This document shows, in pieces, positions 52,541-61,831 of a DNA stretch of 64,000 nucleotides. Source of the stretch: Deltaproteobacteria bacterium (GTDB lineage: Bacteria; UBA10199; GCA-002796325; JACPFF01). Position numbers and translations under genes: made by a program. The notes beneath the pieces are model-generated. The model ran no database searches. It worked only from the letters and a program-made list of their open reading frames with translations, and was not told the origin of the DNA. How positions within the stretch are numbered: position 1 is the stretch's first letter; every line of letters begins with the position of its first letter. The DNA is taken from positions 1-64,000 of the forward strand of contig JACQUX010000024.1 in the NCBI GenBank assembly GCA_016210045.1, written 5' to 3'.

Positions 52541-53200
52541 TCAACCCGCAGCGCGTGCGGTGGCTTCCAGATACGTAATGCTCGCATCCACTGAAGCGAA
52601 GCGCCGAGCGCTTAAGAAATAGAGTGGCCGCTCAACATCGAGCGACACCAACTCGATGCCCAACAGCGTGGCGGTCTCATCGCGGGTTCTCATATCTCGG
52701 ACCGCAGTTGCCGCTAACTGCACTCTCGCTTGGTCTGCCGCCAAGACACTGAGCGTGCCGCCCACGGCCAGGCGCTGCACGAGATGATTAAACAGGGCGG
52801 CCTCGATAGGCGCAATAGCGCCGTGCTCCGGGAGAATGGCCGTCATATGGGCTATCGATCCGTCGAATCCGCGGGCGGCCACCTCTGCAACGGTACCAGC
52901 GAACACCAGATCTGTCGCTTCGGACAACGCAAACATGGACGCGAGATACAGATTGCGATCTACTGCTCCTGCGTCCCCAGCGGCACTAAAGCCGCAACGC
53001 GAAGCCTGGAAGATCACATAATGCCCATCGGTTTCGGCACGAGGAAAGAGTCGCGCGCCGAGACGAGCGGCCGCTTCAAAGGATTCCGGACTCGCGCCGG
53101 TGCATTGCGTCCTGCCTGCGCGTCGCAGTCCTGCTTCGACCACGCCAATTCCTACCTTTGCATAAGGACGCAATGCGCCCCACCGAACGACGTTTGCCAT
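52541..53200 (-). CDS. Hypothetical protein, possibly methyltransferase-like
   Basis: 219 residues from the ATG at 53200 (MANVVRWGALRPYAKVGIG). The second half (TAILPEHGAIAPIEAALFNHLVQRLAVGGTLSVLAADQ) resembles the C-terminal half of Rossmann SAM methyltransferases, but no clear glycine-rich SAM motif is visible at the front. The Ser/Cys segment IFQASRCGFSAAGDAG is notable. Convergent with mutS and divergent from the HTH protein. Family uncertain. Confidence 0.5.
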   Translation of the reverse strand: MANVVRWGALRPYAKVGIGVVEAGLRRAGRTQCTGASPESFEAAARLGARLFPRAETDGHYVIFQASRCGFSAAGDAGAVDRNLYLASMFALSEATDLVFAGTVAEVAARGFDGSIAHMTAILPEHGAIAPIEAALFNHLVQRLAVGGTLSVLAADQARVQLAATAVRDMRTRDETATLLGIELVSLDVERPLYFLSARRFASVDASITYLEATARAAG

Positions 53201-53505
53201 GATCCGCCTCCTTTTGAGGTCGGATAACAATACCGCGCATATTCTGTCAACTCATTACATGCAGAGATGGCGATGCAATGCCTGATTTCACAGCCTCGCC
53301 GGCCCATCACCCCAGCAAAACCGCTTGCAATCAGCCTTTGCACATCTATGGTGGGGCGGTGCGCTCCAGTCGGAACAGTCGGATAGGGGGCGCGCTGTGG
53401 CGCCAACTCGGCCCACAGCGCCGTGTTCGACCTCAGATCCCGAAAATTGTCCTCCCCCAACTTTCTCCGCCGCAGCCACTCCGCGTTCCGCCAATTCACT
53501 CCTAT

Positions 53506-53560
53506 GGGGACAGGTACCTTCAAATGCCCAATACACGGGCATTTGAAGGTACCTGTCCCC
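53506..53560. repeat. 55-bp palindromic repeat, copy 3
   Basis: Same perfect 20-base arms as copies 1 and 2; here the centre has GCCC at the left and GGGC at the right, extending the stem to 24 pairs. It ends 5 bases before the ATG at 53566, so it is the leader of the next gene. The region 53201-53505 contains no gene that I can see. Confidence 0.9.
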
Positions 53561-53565
53561 ATCAG

Positions 53566-55269
53566 ATGCACTTAGCGGCGGAGTTGGCGGGGCGGCGGGG
53601 AGCACGCCCCCCCTCCCCGCCACCACCCTCCACACCGGCGGCGCCCCCAGCACCTGAGGATGCCGATAGCGTGGATGCCAGCGGTGACGACTCCGACGAA
53701 GTCACCTTCCGTCCCCAGGACCTCCCGCTGCCGTATCGCAACTACGCGGGGATCTCTACCGCATGGCGGGAGATCGCGGCGACGGTCAAACTCCTATTTC
53801 GGTTGAAGGGATTCCGGATCGCCAACTTCGAAGCGCTCGGGGATTTCTGGGACATCTTCAATCAGGCAGTGCGGGTCCGCTGCTCGGTCCCCCGTGAGGC
53901 GCCGACGTTCGACATCGACGCGCTAAGTTTCCATGAAGAAGTCGCCGGCGACTTCTTCAGCGAACGCGATCCGGAATTCATCCGCGCCGTCGCGCGCGTG
54001 CATCACAAGATGCGCCGTTTCTACGCCGCTCCCGGCGAGCGGGTACCGACCACCGAAGTCGTATTCAACTTCCCCGCGCTGGAGCGCGAGGCACGCGTCT
54101 TTCTGCGGACCAGTCCCGTGCTCGATCCGGCGATCACGGTGGATGAACTGCTCCGTGCTGTCATGCTGCTCGATGAGGCACTACAGGCGAAGCAAGCGAT
54201 TGATCCGCACCACGTCAACAGCTTCGCACTCCAGCAACTGGCCGCCGATCTCTTCCCACGGGAGCAACCGGCCTTTCGCGCGGCCGTGCAATGCATCCGT
54301 GCCAAATACCAATATCGTCATGCGCATGGGTCCTTCGCCGGCCTGCTCATTCCGGTGCGGCAAGCCCTGCAGGGACGCCCCAACCCCGGATTGTACTATC
54401 TGAATCACATCCTCGACCAACTGGGCCTCAGTCGCGAAGTCCTCGTCACGACCCTCGGAATCCCGTTGTCGCAAATTGCCACTAACTTGGCCCATCCACG
54501 TCGCTATTTCCCATTCTCCAGTCTGGCCCGCCTCCTCAATCTGCTCGAACTCCCGGATGTGAGTGGGCTCGTCTATTGCTGCTATCGACCGTTCCTCGAT
54601 CGTTATTGCGCGCCGCAGATTGCTGCCGCACGGGTCCAGTTACACGCGGCCAACCACTGCCGCCCCACGGAACAGCTGCGCCGTTTCGGGATCGGCGGAC
54701 TCGCGCGCGCCCATCGCATCGTTCGCGGCTTGCGGCTCACGGACGTGCTGGGCCACACCGCTTTCCCGATCCACAAAGACAAGACGTTGATCCATTTGGA
54801 ACACAACCGCGGCAAACCGCTGACTCTAGAGACCGCGTTCGACCTGATCGATTTTTATGGAATGGGCGTCGAGGGCCTGTTCGCGCTGATGCCGGACTTG
54901 CCGCGACTTATTCCCACGCACCAACCAACCGGAGTGCTAGTCGAACCGCTCGCGTCGTGGCCGTTTGCACTGCCAGGCTACGCGCCGGAGGTGTATGTCA
55001 CCGGCGGAGCAAAAGAAAAAGGGGTCAGCGCCTATAACGAGCCCCGCACATCGGGAACGTTAAGTCACCGCTTGCTGTTCGAGCGAACGCTGCGCGGTTG
55101 GAGTCGCGCGGAACTGGCGAAAAAAACGGGACTCGCCGAAACGACGATTTATTACTTGGAACGCGACGCTCGGCCTCCGGAAGACGATACGTTAGCGATC
55201 CTCGCCCATCCGCGGATCTTCAATATCCCGATCGATGAGCTGCGCGCGTTGGCCCACGCGTCGCAGTAA
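53566..55269 (+). CDS. Multi-domain protein with XRE-type helix-turn-helix motifs
   Basis: 567 residues from the ATG at 53566; the frame is open to 53278 but that part is translated palindromic repeat. An N-terminal Pro/Ala/Asp-rich low-complexity stretch (about 10-50) is followed by a large helical region. Three segments have the XRE helix-turn-helix pattern: about 279-335 (LGLSREVLVTTLGIPLSQIA), 383-443 (LTDVLGHT...KTLIHLEHNRGKPLTLETAFDLIDFYGM) and 499-567 (RGWSRAELAKKTGLAETTIYYLERDARPPEDDTLAILA). The last is the clearest. No enzymatic motif. It may bind DNA, possibly as a regulator. Convergent with the surface protein gene, with stops 1 bp apart. Confidence 0.6.
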   Translation: MHLAAELAGRRGARPPSPPPPSTPAAPPAPEDADSVDASGDDSDEVTFRPQDLPLPYRNYAGISTAWREIAATVKLLFRLKGFRIANFEALGDFWDIFNQAVRVRCSVPREAPTFDIDALSFHEEVAGDFFSERDPEFIRAVARVHHKMRRFYAAPGERVPTTEVVFNFPALEREARVFLRTSPVLDPAITVDELLRAVMLLDEALQAKQAIDPHHVNSFALQQLAADLFPREQPAFRAAVQCIRAKYQYRHAHGSFAGLLIPVRQALQGRPNPGLYYLNHILDQLGLSREVLVTTLGIPLSQIATNLAHPRRYFPFSSLARLLNLLELPDVSGLVYCCYRPFLDRYCAPQIAAARVQLHAANHCRPTEQLRRFGIGGLARAHRIVRGLRLTDVLGHTAFPIHKDKTLIHLEHNRGKPLTLETAFDLIDFYGMGVEGLFALMPDLPRLIPTHQPTGVLVEPLASWPFALPGYAPEVYVTGGAKEKGVSAYNEPRTSGTLSHRLLFERTLRGWSRAELAKKTGLAETTIYYLERDARPPEDDTLAILAHPRIFNIPIDELRALAHASQ

Positions 55270-55270
55270 A

Positions 55271-57946
55271 CTACTTCACTTCATACGCGCCGATATCAAA
55301 CCCACCGCTGGACGGCCGCGTGTGTCCGACCAGGTCCGAGCGAAAGTCAGCCGCACCCCACGGCCCTTTCCACTCCGTCCCGATCTGCAGCAGGTTGTAG
55401 GCCTTATTAATGACCGGCGACCCGCTACCGACGTGGAACGGATCCGCGACGCCTTGATACACTTCATCAAATTGCGGTTCCGCCACGATTGTGCCGCTCG
55501 CGTTGAACGGAAGGGCCTTGGCCTGAATCATCGCATCGTCGATGGCATACTCACCAGTCTGGTCGTTGTAGCAATATTTCACCGGCAACGGCCGACTCAG
55601 ATTCTTCACGAGCTGCACTGGCACAAACTTGGTCGGCGCAAAGGCGATGGCCGCTGTGTGCTCTGTCCCATCCGCGGGCGCCAAGATGTTGTCGTAGAGA
55701 CTCCCATCGGCGATCGATTCCAGATATACGGCTCGCACACGCGGGCCTTGACGCACACGCACGGTATTCGCCCAGACACGCAGTTGCCCCAAATGCAGTA
55801 GATCCAACCCCGTGGTCCAATTCGGCGCGGCCGAAGTATTGTCGACGAAAATCCCATTCGTCGCCACCATGCTCGCTGCCACGCCATCCAATTGGATACC
55901 GGTCGCCGTTTCGGCACCGCTGACACTGAGCCGATTCCGCTCCAACAACACTGCCGCACCGCCTTGCACCTCCACCGCCGTCGCCGATTTTTGTGCCGCC
56001 GTCAGCGTAATCACACTGTCGCGCCACGTCAGTTGCGATTGTTTCGTCGCGGCCTGTTCCAACAAATGTAGGCCGGTACTCGTCGAACTCCCTTGCACCA
56101 GGATCGTATTTCTCCGGCCGTTCAGGGTGTAATGATGTCCCTCGAAGTCAGACACCGACACCCCGGTGGCCCCACCATCGAGTTGCGTCGGCTCGCCGAC
56201 GGTGATGGTACTATTCCGCAGCGTCACCGTCGTACCCGATTGCTTCGGCACGATCGTGATGCCGTTGACACTCGGTAAGATGTCTCCGGCCTCGGCCGTG
56301 GCCTGTATCGTCAATGCATCAAGATCGGCCGTATTCCAGACCGTCAACGCGCCCAGCGCTCCAGACTGCACGACTGTCGTGATCTGAACACCCCACAGAT
56401 ATGTCGTCCCTCCCGTATTCCCGACGATGACATTTCCATTGAGCACGGTAGGCGTCTTTGTCACATCGCGGGTCAGGATCTGCGTCGCCGGGTCATAACT
56501 GTACCCGCCGTAGAATGAGACGTTGTGGAACAACGCTTGACCCAACGCATTCTTCGCCTCGTAGGTTCCGGCCAGCAGAAACAGCTTCCGCTTCCCGTTC
56601 ACCTGGATCGCCTGCATCGCCTGCTTCAGTGTCGGAAACGGTTTGGCCAGACTCCCGTCGGCGTCGGCACCGCCGTTCGCGCCCACCCACACCGCCCCGC
56701 TGTCGCAGATGTCGCCCATCTTCGTGCTGTCGTGATTCAACCGATCCACATCGAGTTGGTTCGTATTCGCCACCAGTGGACAGTTATCTTTCGGATCGAG
56801 GATCGTGTCGTTGTCGTCGTCGGTATCGCAAAGATCGCCTTGTGCGTCGTCATCGGCGTTCGCTTGATCGGCGTTTTGCAAACCGCCGCAGTTGTCGAGT
56901 GTATCGTTGAAGCCGTCGCCGTCTTGGTCTTGTTCACACGCATTCCCAACTTGATTGCCGTCGCTGTCGAGTTGATCGGCATTCACCAGGAGCGGACAGT
57001 TGTCAGCTGCATTCAACGCGCCGTCGCCATCGGTATCGTCGTCGCAGGCATTCCCAAGCGCGTCGCCGTCTTGATCGACCTGTTCCGCATTCGCGGACGC
57101 TGCACAGTTGTCCGCTGCGTTCACCAGTCCATCGCCGTCGGCATCGTCGTCGCACGCATCGCCGAACTTGTCGCCATCGGTATTGCCCTGATCCGCGTTC
57201 GCCACGTTTGGACAGTTATCTTCCGCGTCCATCTGTTTGTCGCCGTCCACGTCGTTTTCGCAGGCGTCGCCCTCGCCGTCTTGATCCAGATCCTGCTGCT
57301 CCACATTCACGACATAGGGACAATTGTCCGTCGCGTTCGGGAGTCCGTCCCAATCGATATCGGCATCGCACGCGTCGCCTTGATTGTCGTCGTCGAGATC
57401 GGCCTGTGCGGGATTCGGCCCTTGCGGACAATTATCTTTCGCATCGGCCACGCCGTCACCGTCGCGATCACCTTCGCAGGCGTCGCCGATCCCGTCTTTG
57501 TCCAGATCGGATTGCGACGGATCGGCAACGAGGAGACAGTGATCGCTCATGTTGACCACCCCGTCGCCGTCGAGGTCGTCGTCGCAGTCGTCACCTAATG
57601 CGTCTCCGTCGAGATCGATCTGATTCGGATTCGCAGTCGTCAGGCAGTTATCGTCCGGATCCGCCACGCCGTCGGCATCGGTATCTTGTGGCAGCACGGC
57701 CAACCCACCGCCGCCGCTACTGGACGGACTCGTCGTCACGTCGCCCGATGATCCGCTGGCACTGGAACTCGCCGTCGTCGCCCCACCGCTCGCGGAAGAG
57801 CCCGTCGGATCAGTGTTCGAGGGCTGCGGTTCTGGCGTCGAGCTTTGCGTCGGCGTCGCTGCCGGTGACGTGGAGCCCTGCTGATCGTTGCACGCCGCGG
57901 TCAGGCAACAGAGGCCAATACCCATCATGCAAACAAACTGCCGCAT
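55271..57946 (-). CDS. Lipoprotein with thrombospondin type 3 repeats and beta-helix domain
   Basis: 891 residues. The lipobox LTAAC gives C19, followed by a Ser/Thr/Gly-rich linker. Nine calcium-binding TSP3 repeats follow (pattern D-x-D-x-D-G-x2-(D/N)-x3-D-(N/H)-C then ~20 residues), covering about 90-415. The C-terminal half begins WVGANGGADADGSLAKPFPTLKQAM, typical of pectate-lyase/DUF1565-type right-handed beta-helices. It is predicted to be an outer-surface calcium-stabilised protein. Translation start lies in a hairpin (see 57951-57978). Convergent with the HTH gene. Confidence 0.82.
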   Translation of the reverse strand: MRQFVCMMGIGLCCLTAACNDQQGSTSPAATPTQSSTPEPQPSNTDPTGSSASGGATTASSSASGSSGDVTTSPSSSGGGGLAVLPQDTDADGVADPDDNCLTTANPNQIDLDGDALGDDCDDDLDGDGVVNMSDHCLLVADPSQSDLDKDGIGDACEGDRDGDGVADAKDNCPQGPNPAQADLDDDNQGDACDADIDWDGLPNATDNCPYVVNVEQQDLDQDGEGDACENDVDGDKQMDAEDNCPNVANADQGNTDGDKFGDACDDDADGDGLVNAADNCAASANAEQVDQDGDALGNACDDDTDGDGALNAADNCPLLVNADQLDSDGNQVGNACEQDQDGDGFNDTLDNCGGLQNADQANADDDAQGDLCDTDDDNDTILDPKDNCPLVANTNQLDVDRLNHDSTKMGDICDSGAVWVGANGGADADGSLAKPFPTLKQAMQAIQVNGKRKLFLLAGTYEAKNALGQALFHNVSFYGGYSYDPATQILTRDVTKTPTVLNGNVIVGNTGGTTYLWGVQITTVVQSGALGALTVWNTADLDALTIQATAEAGDILPSVNGITIVPKQSGTTVTLRNSTITVGEPTQLDGGATGVSVSDFEGHHYTLNGRRNTILVQGSSTSTGLHLLEQAATKQSQLTWRDSVITLTAAQKSATAVEVQGGAAVLLERNRLSVSGAETATGIQLDGVAASMVATNGIFVDNTSAAPNWTTGLDLLHLGQLRVWANTVRVRQGPRVRAVYLESIADGSLYDNILAPADGTEHTAAIAFAPTKFVPVQLVKNLSRPLPVKYCYNDQTGEYAIDDAMIQAKALPFNASGTIVAEPQFDEVYQGVADPFHVGSGSPVINKAYNLLQIGTEWKGPWGAADFRSDLVGHTRPSSGGFDIGAYEVK

Positions 57947-57950
57947 AGCA

Positions 57951-57978
57951 AACCTCCAATGTCGGGATCATGGAGGTT
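57951..57978 (-). promoter_or_regulatory. Hairpin sequestering the ribosome-binding site of the TSP3 lipoprotein gene
   Basis: On the coding strand, AACCTCCA pairs perfectly over 8 bp with TGGAGGTT across a 12-base loop; the GGAGG inside the second arm is the Shine-Dalgarno, 6 bases before the ATG at 57946. Folding would hide it, so translation may depend on temperature, calcium, protein or RNA effects. Only the pairing is observed. Confidence 0.5.
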
Positions 57979-58044
57979 CACTATAGCGGACCACAGGGGG
58001 CCGACTCAAGGTGAATCCAGCGCGGAACACGATTTTGCGCCGGT

Positions 58045-60570
58045 TTATTGCGCGATCAGCAACGAGCAGCCGGCCTTCGCGCCACCACTCGCGGCCCCGG
58101 ACTGCCCTGCGGCCGTCGTTCCCGCGCCGCTACTGGCTTCCTCCCCTTCGGCCGAATCGGGACCGGCTTCCCCAGCCACACTTCCACCCGAGCCATCATC
58201 GGCGACCGCGTCTGCATCGCCGGCATCCGACGCCGGCTGCTCGCTCCCGCCCGCCCCCGCCGCAGCCCGTTCACCGCTATCCCCACTGTCCGCCGCAGCC
58301 GCTGCGCCGCCTTTATCGGCTGGCGCATCGCCTCCATCCGCAGCGGCCGCAGCGTTATCACCGGCGCCGCCATCATTCGCGGCCGGTTGCTGCGCCGCAG
58401 GCGCCTGAGCCGGCTCATCGGCCGGGGCCTGCGCGGCAGGCGCCGCAGCGGCCGGCGCCTCGCCTTGAATTTCCAACGCCGCTGTCGCCGACCACGCGCT
58501 TGTGAGGCCCGTCGCGTCGGAGGCACGCACGCGCCAAAAGTAATTGCCTGGATCCAATACGCTCACTGCACGGAAACGCGAGGTTCCCTGATTCCCCGCT
58601 TGAATATTCCCTGCCGCATGCAGCAACTGCCCGCACGCGGCGTCGGCACAGAACGCCACGGAATACATCACCACATCGCCATCGAGTTCGACCACGTTCT
58701 GCCACACGACTTCACCATTATGGACCGTGAGCGTATGCGCCGTCGCGACTGGCGTCGGTGGCGGATCGTTCACTTGAATCACGAACGACCGCGCCCCGGC
58801 CCACGCACTGAGCCCGTCTTCGCTGTCGCGCGCCCGCACCCGCCAGTAATACAGCACGCCATCGGAGAGGTCTTGCGGCACCGACCACGCGGTGGCTAAT
58901 CCCGCCGCTTCCGCAATACCGGCTTGGTTCACCACCACATTCGCGAACAACTGATCCGTGGCCACTTGGACGTCATACGTCCGCAGGTCGCCGTCCACAT
59001 CGCCCGCATTACTCCACTGCAGTGCCGGCGTGCGATCGTCCAACGTCGCGCCTTGCGCCGGCCCGGCCAGCGCCGGTGTCGTGGGAGTGTGATTGTTGAT
59101 GATCAGTTCGACCGAGGCCCCGACGCCGTAATACGTGGCGAAATCATCGTCCGAAATCCGCGCCTCGGCCCAATAATTTCCGCGCGGAATGGCCGCCGTG
59201 GAAACGACGACACTGTTCGCGCCATCCTCTTGGGCCGTTTCGCCGAACGCCAACGTCTGCCACTGTTGATCCCGATAATGGAAGCTGAGTCGCGCATTCG
59301 AATCGGGATCGAAGTCAAGCCATTGAAAGGTGAACGTGTCCGCTGCGGTCTGATCGCCGATCCGCGGCGTGGTCAATTTCATAGCCGGACGCCAATTGGT
59401 CAGCTGCTTCACCACCAATTGCGTCGAGCCATCCCAATTCGACGCCGTGTACGCCATCGCCATCCGCTGCGCGCCATCAACGGCCAGTGTCAGCCCGGAA
59501 AAATCGCGCGGCGGCGCCACGCTGAATGCGAGCGTTTCCTGCCAATGTGTCGCCGTCCCGTCGATCCCTTGCTCCGGGAAATAGATCGACTCCATTCGCA
59601 GATAATTGGCCGACCCAAAGAGCGCCGACCGGAAATAATAGCGATAGAAGAGATGAATGTTATCGGCCGGTCCCACTGCGATTTGCGTGTATCCGCCGGC
59701 ATCTTGCGCCGACGTTTGGATGGCCTGCGACTGGCTCCACTGGCCGGCATCGCGGCGTCGATAATAGTACGTATAGTAGCCTTGGGCATCGCGCTGCTGA
59801 TACGCCAGGTGGGCGACGTTGCGTGAATCGAAGCCGAGCGAGATCCACAATCCGGACTGCCCGTTGCCATCGAGTTGCACCGGCGCTTGCCAGGCATTGC
59901 CGTCATGTTCGACCCACATCAGCGCGGCTGACGTATCGTTATTGCGTTGCAAATACGCGATCGCCGGATTCCCATCGCGATCGAAGGCGAGACTCGGATA
60001 CTGGCCGACATCGCCATTTGCGACCACGGTCTCCGTCGCCCACACCCCGTTCAAGCGCGTGGCATAGCGGAGATCCCGATTGCTGCTGTCGTAATAGGCT
60101 GCGGCCAAATTCCCGTCCGCGTCTTTGGCAAGACTGATGCGCCCATTCGGCAAAAAGCTGCCGATGATATTGGCATCGGCCGTCGCGATCGTCCATTGAC
60201 CACCCTCGAACTTCGCATGCCGCAGATCGTTATCGGTAAAATTGTAATAGAGGATGTGTGCGACGTCGTTCGCGTCGTACGTCAAGGCGCAGTGCCACCC
60301 GACGTTGTCGCCGCTCCCGTTGTCGTCATCCACGACCTCGGTCGACCACGCCGCCCCATCATACGAGGCGAATCCGAGTCGATCATTGTCGGCATCCCGA
60401 TAACAGACCCCGATTTGCCCCTGACTATCAAAGGCGATCGATGTGCTGTCAGTCCCCACATTGCCATTGGTATCGACCGTCGTGGTCGTGAAGGTATGTG
60501 CTTGGACTTGCGAGACAATACAGAGCACGGCGACCGCCACCCCAACCCCCAGGAGATTGCGCATAGCCAC
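58045..60570 (-). CDS. Secreted multi-domain protein with fibronectin-like repeats and acidic low-complexity tail
   Basis: 841 residues. A signal peptide ends near VQAHTF. The first ~380 residues show repeating beta-propeller-like motifs (SIAFDSQGQIGVCYRD, SLAKDADGNLAAAYYD, SLAFDRDGNPAIAYLQ). Three fibronectin/Ig-like domains follow (pattern YYWRVRARDSEDGLSAW and NYFWRVRASDATGLTSAW). The C-terminus is an Ala/Gly/Asp/Glu/Pro-rich region of about 135 residues ending GGAKAGCSLLIAQ. The last Cys sits where some anchoring tails have it, but no membrane helix follows. Probably exposed on the surface. Same strand as the TSP3 lipoprotein, 98 bp upstream of it. Confidence 0.68.
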   Translation of the reverse strand: MAMRNLLGVGVAVAVLCIVSQVQAHTFTTTTVDTNGNVGTDSTSIAFDSQGQIGVCYRDADNDRLGFASYDGAAWSTEVVDDDNGSGDNVGWHCALTYDANDVAHILYYNFTDNDLRHAKFEGGQWTIATADANIIGSFLPNGRISLAKDADGNLAAAYYDSSNRDLRYATRLNGVWATETVVANGDVGQYPSLAFDRDGNPAIAYLQRNNDTSAALMWVEHDGNAWQAPVQLDGNGQSGLWISLGFDSRNVAHLAYQQRDAQGYYTYYYRRRDAGQWSQSQAIQTSAQDAGGYTQIAVGPADNIHLFYRYYFRSALFGSANYLRMESIYFPEQGIDGTATHWQETLAFSVAPPRDFSGLTLAVDGAQRMAMAYTASNWDGSTQLVVKQLTNWRPAMKLTTPRIGDQTAADTFTFQWLDFDPDSNARLSFHYRDQQWQTLAFGETAQEDGANSVVVSTAAIPRGNYWAEARISDDDFATYYGVGASVELIINNHTPTTPALAGPAQGATLDDRTPALQWSNAGDVDGDLRTYDVQVATDQLFANVVVNQAGIAEAAGLATAWSVPQDLSDGVLYYWRVRARDSEDGLSAWAGARSFVIQVNDPPPTPVATAHTLTVHNGEVVWQNVVELDGDVVMYSVAFCADAACGQLLHAAGNIQAGNQGTSRFRAVSVLDPGNYFWRVRASDATGLTSAWSATAALEIQGEAPAAAAPAAQAPADEPAQAPAAQQPAANDGGAGDNAAAAADGGDAPADKGGAAAAADSGDSGERAAAGAGGSEQPASDAGDADAVADDGSGGSVAGEAGPDSAEGEEASSGAGTTAAGQSGAASGGAKAGCSLLIAQ

Positions 60571-60654
60571 AGATTATACGACATCTGTTGTGGGCCGCAA
60601 CGAGTGAGAGTGTACTCTGACCGGGCTCATGGGTAGGACACGACCCGCACCGCA

Positions 60655-61332
60655 TCAGGCGGCCCATAGCGAGACAGCGGCCTGCCACAAGGTCATGCCG
60701 AGACCAACCAGTGCAACTTGGCGGTTGGTATCGGGGACACGGCGCTGCATCAGCCACTCCGCGCCCAACACGAGCGGCGTGCTGACCGCCCACACGGTCA
60801 GCCCGGCGAGCAGCATCCCCCCCAGCGGCCGACCGGTGACATGCACACCATTAGTGATCATGGTGTGCGCGACATCGAAGACAAACCCCTGCGGACCTTG
60901 CATCACCAGTGCGCGCAACAACGGCCGCCCCGGCCAGCGGCGCAGACACGCATCGCGGACCAGATGAGTTTCGAATCCCCACAGCGCACCGGCGATCGCC
61001 AACTGCCCGACCTGCTCCGGATGGGCCGCCAACGTCCCCTCCGCGGCATGGGCCACCGCTTCCCCACTGCCTAAGACCGCGGCCAATCCCGCCGACGCCA
61101 ACAGACGATCGACTGGGAACAGGGCGCGCAGTACCGAGCCGAATCGTGTCAGTCCACGACGAACGGGATGGAACCACGAATTCAGACGAGCCCGCGCGGG
61201 AGACGCAGGCAACGCGGCAGCCACCGCCAGAGAAGCATCGCCGCGTGAAGCGCGGACCTGCGCGGCAGGCCGCGCCGGTCGGGCGGACATTGCGATAGCA
61301 CTCCGAGGTTTTTCAATCCACCAACTGCTCAT
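60655..61332 (-). CDS. Predicted membrane protein of unknown function
   Basis: 225 residues from the ATG at 61332 (61290 is also possible). After a basic Ala-rich N-terminus come two or three hydrophobic stretches (LLASAGLAAVLGSG, QLAIAGALWGF, MLLAGLTVWAVSTPLVLGAEW) and a middle His/Arg-rich loop (GFETHLVRDACLRRWPGRP). The frame extends to 61833, but that part is antisense of the cytochrome gene. Unknown family. Divergent from the cytochrome c gene. Confidence 0.5.
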   Translation of the reverse strand: MSSWWIEKPRSAIAMSARPARPAAQVRASRGDASLAVAAALPASPARARLNSWFHPVRRGLTRFGSVLRALFPVDRLLASAGLAAVLGSGEAVAHAAEGTLAAHPEQVGQLAIAGALWGFETHLVRDACLRRWPGRPLLRALVMQGPQGFVFDVAHTMITNGVHVTGRPLGGMLLAGLTVWAVSTPLVLGAEWLMQRRVPDTNRQVALVGLGMTLWQAAVSLWAA

Positions 61333-61458
61333 ACCATTGCGCCTGTAAAAGATTTCCACACGTGTGCCAATGCGCGACGCGTCAGCCTGACGAATGTCAT
61401 AGCAATTTTCTGTCATGGACAGTATGAGCGCGGCATTACTGACATCAGGAGGAACCTT

Positions 61459-61827
61459 ATGAAGAGACGGTATCATTATATAGGCGTGGCGGCGGTCTGG
61501 GCAGCGTGTGGCGTAACCACTATCGCGCACGCTGCGGGCGATGTCGCACAGGGCAAAATCGTCTACGACCGACTCTGCGCTAGTTGCCACGGCGCCGGCG
61601 GTGCGGGCGACGGTCCGGCCGGCACGGCGCTCACACCCAAACCGCGCAACTTCAAAGACGCGGTCGCGATGAAGGCACTCACCGACGATCGGATCAAACA
61701 AGTCACCCTGAAAGGCGGCGCCTCGGTCGGACTCTCTCCGCTGATGCCCCCATGGGAAGCGGCGTTGAAGCCGGGGGAAATTGATCATCTCCTCGTCTTC
61801 ATCCGCTCGCTCAGCGCCGGAAAATAG
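61459..61827 (+). CDS. Periplasmic class I c-type cytochrome
   Basis: 122 residues with a signal peptide (YIGVAAVWAACGVTTIAHAAGD). One heme motif C40-A-S-C43-H44 and a downstream Met in LSPLMPPWEAALKPGEIDHLLVFIRSL that could be the second heme ligand. Small c-type cytochromes carry electrons in respiration. A strong Shine-Dalgarno (AGGAGG) precedes the ATG. It is 4 bp from the NnrS gene, suggesting work in nitrogen-oxide metabolism. Confidence 0.9.
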   Translation: MKRRYHYIGVAAVWAACGVTTIAHAAGDVAQGKIVYDRLCASCHGAGGAGDGPAGTALTPKPRNFKDAVAMKALTDDRIKQVTLKGGASVGLSPLMPPWEAALKPGEIDHLLVFIRSLSAGK

Positions 61828-61831
61828 CGAC

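Noticed and set aside
2408-53560. CRISPR array
   Set aside because: The three repeats are tens of kb apart, palindromic and without regular spacers or cas genes.
56525-57598. 357-residue plus-strand ORF
   Set aside because: Antisense to the TSP3 lipoprotein; the regular D-x-D-x-D-G repeats produce an open complementary frame.
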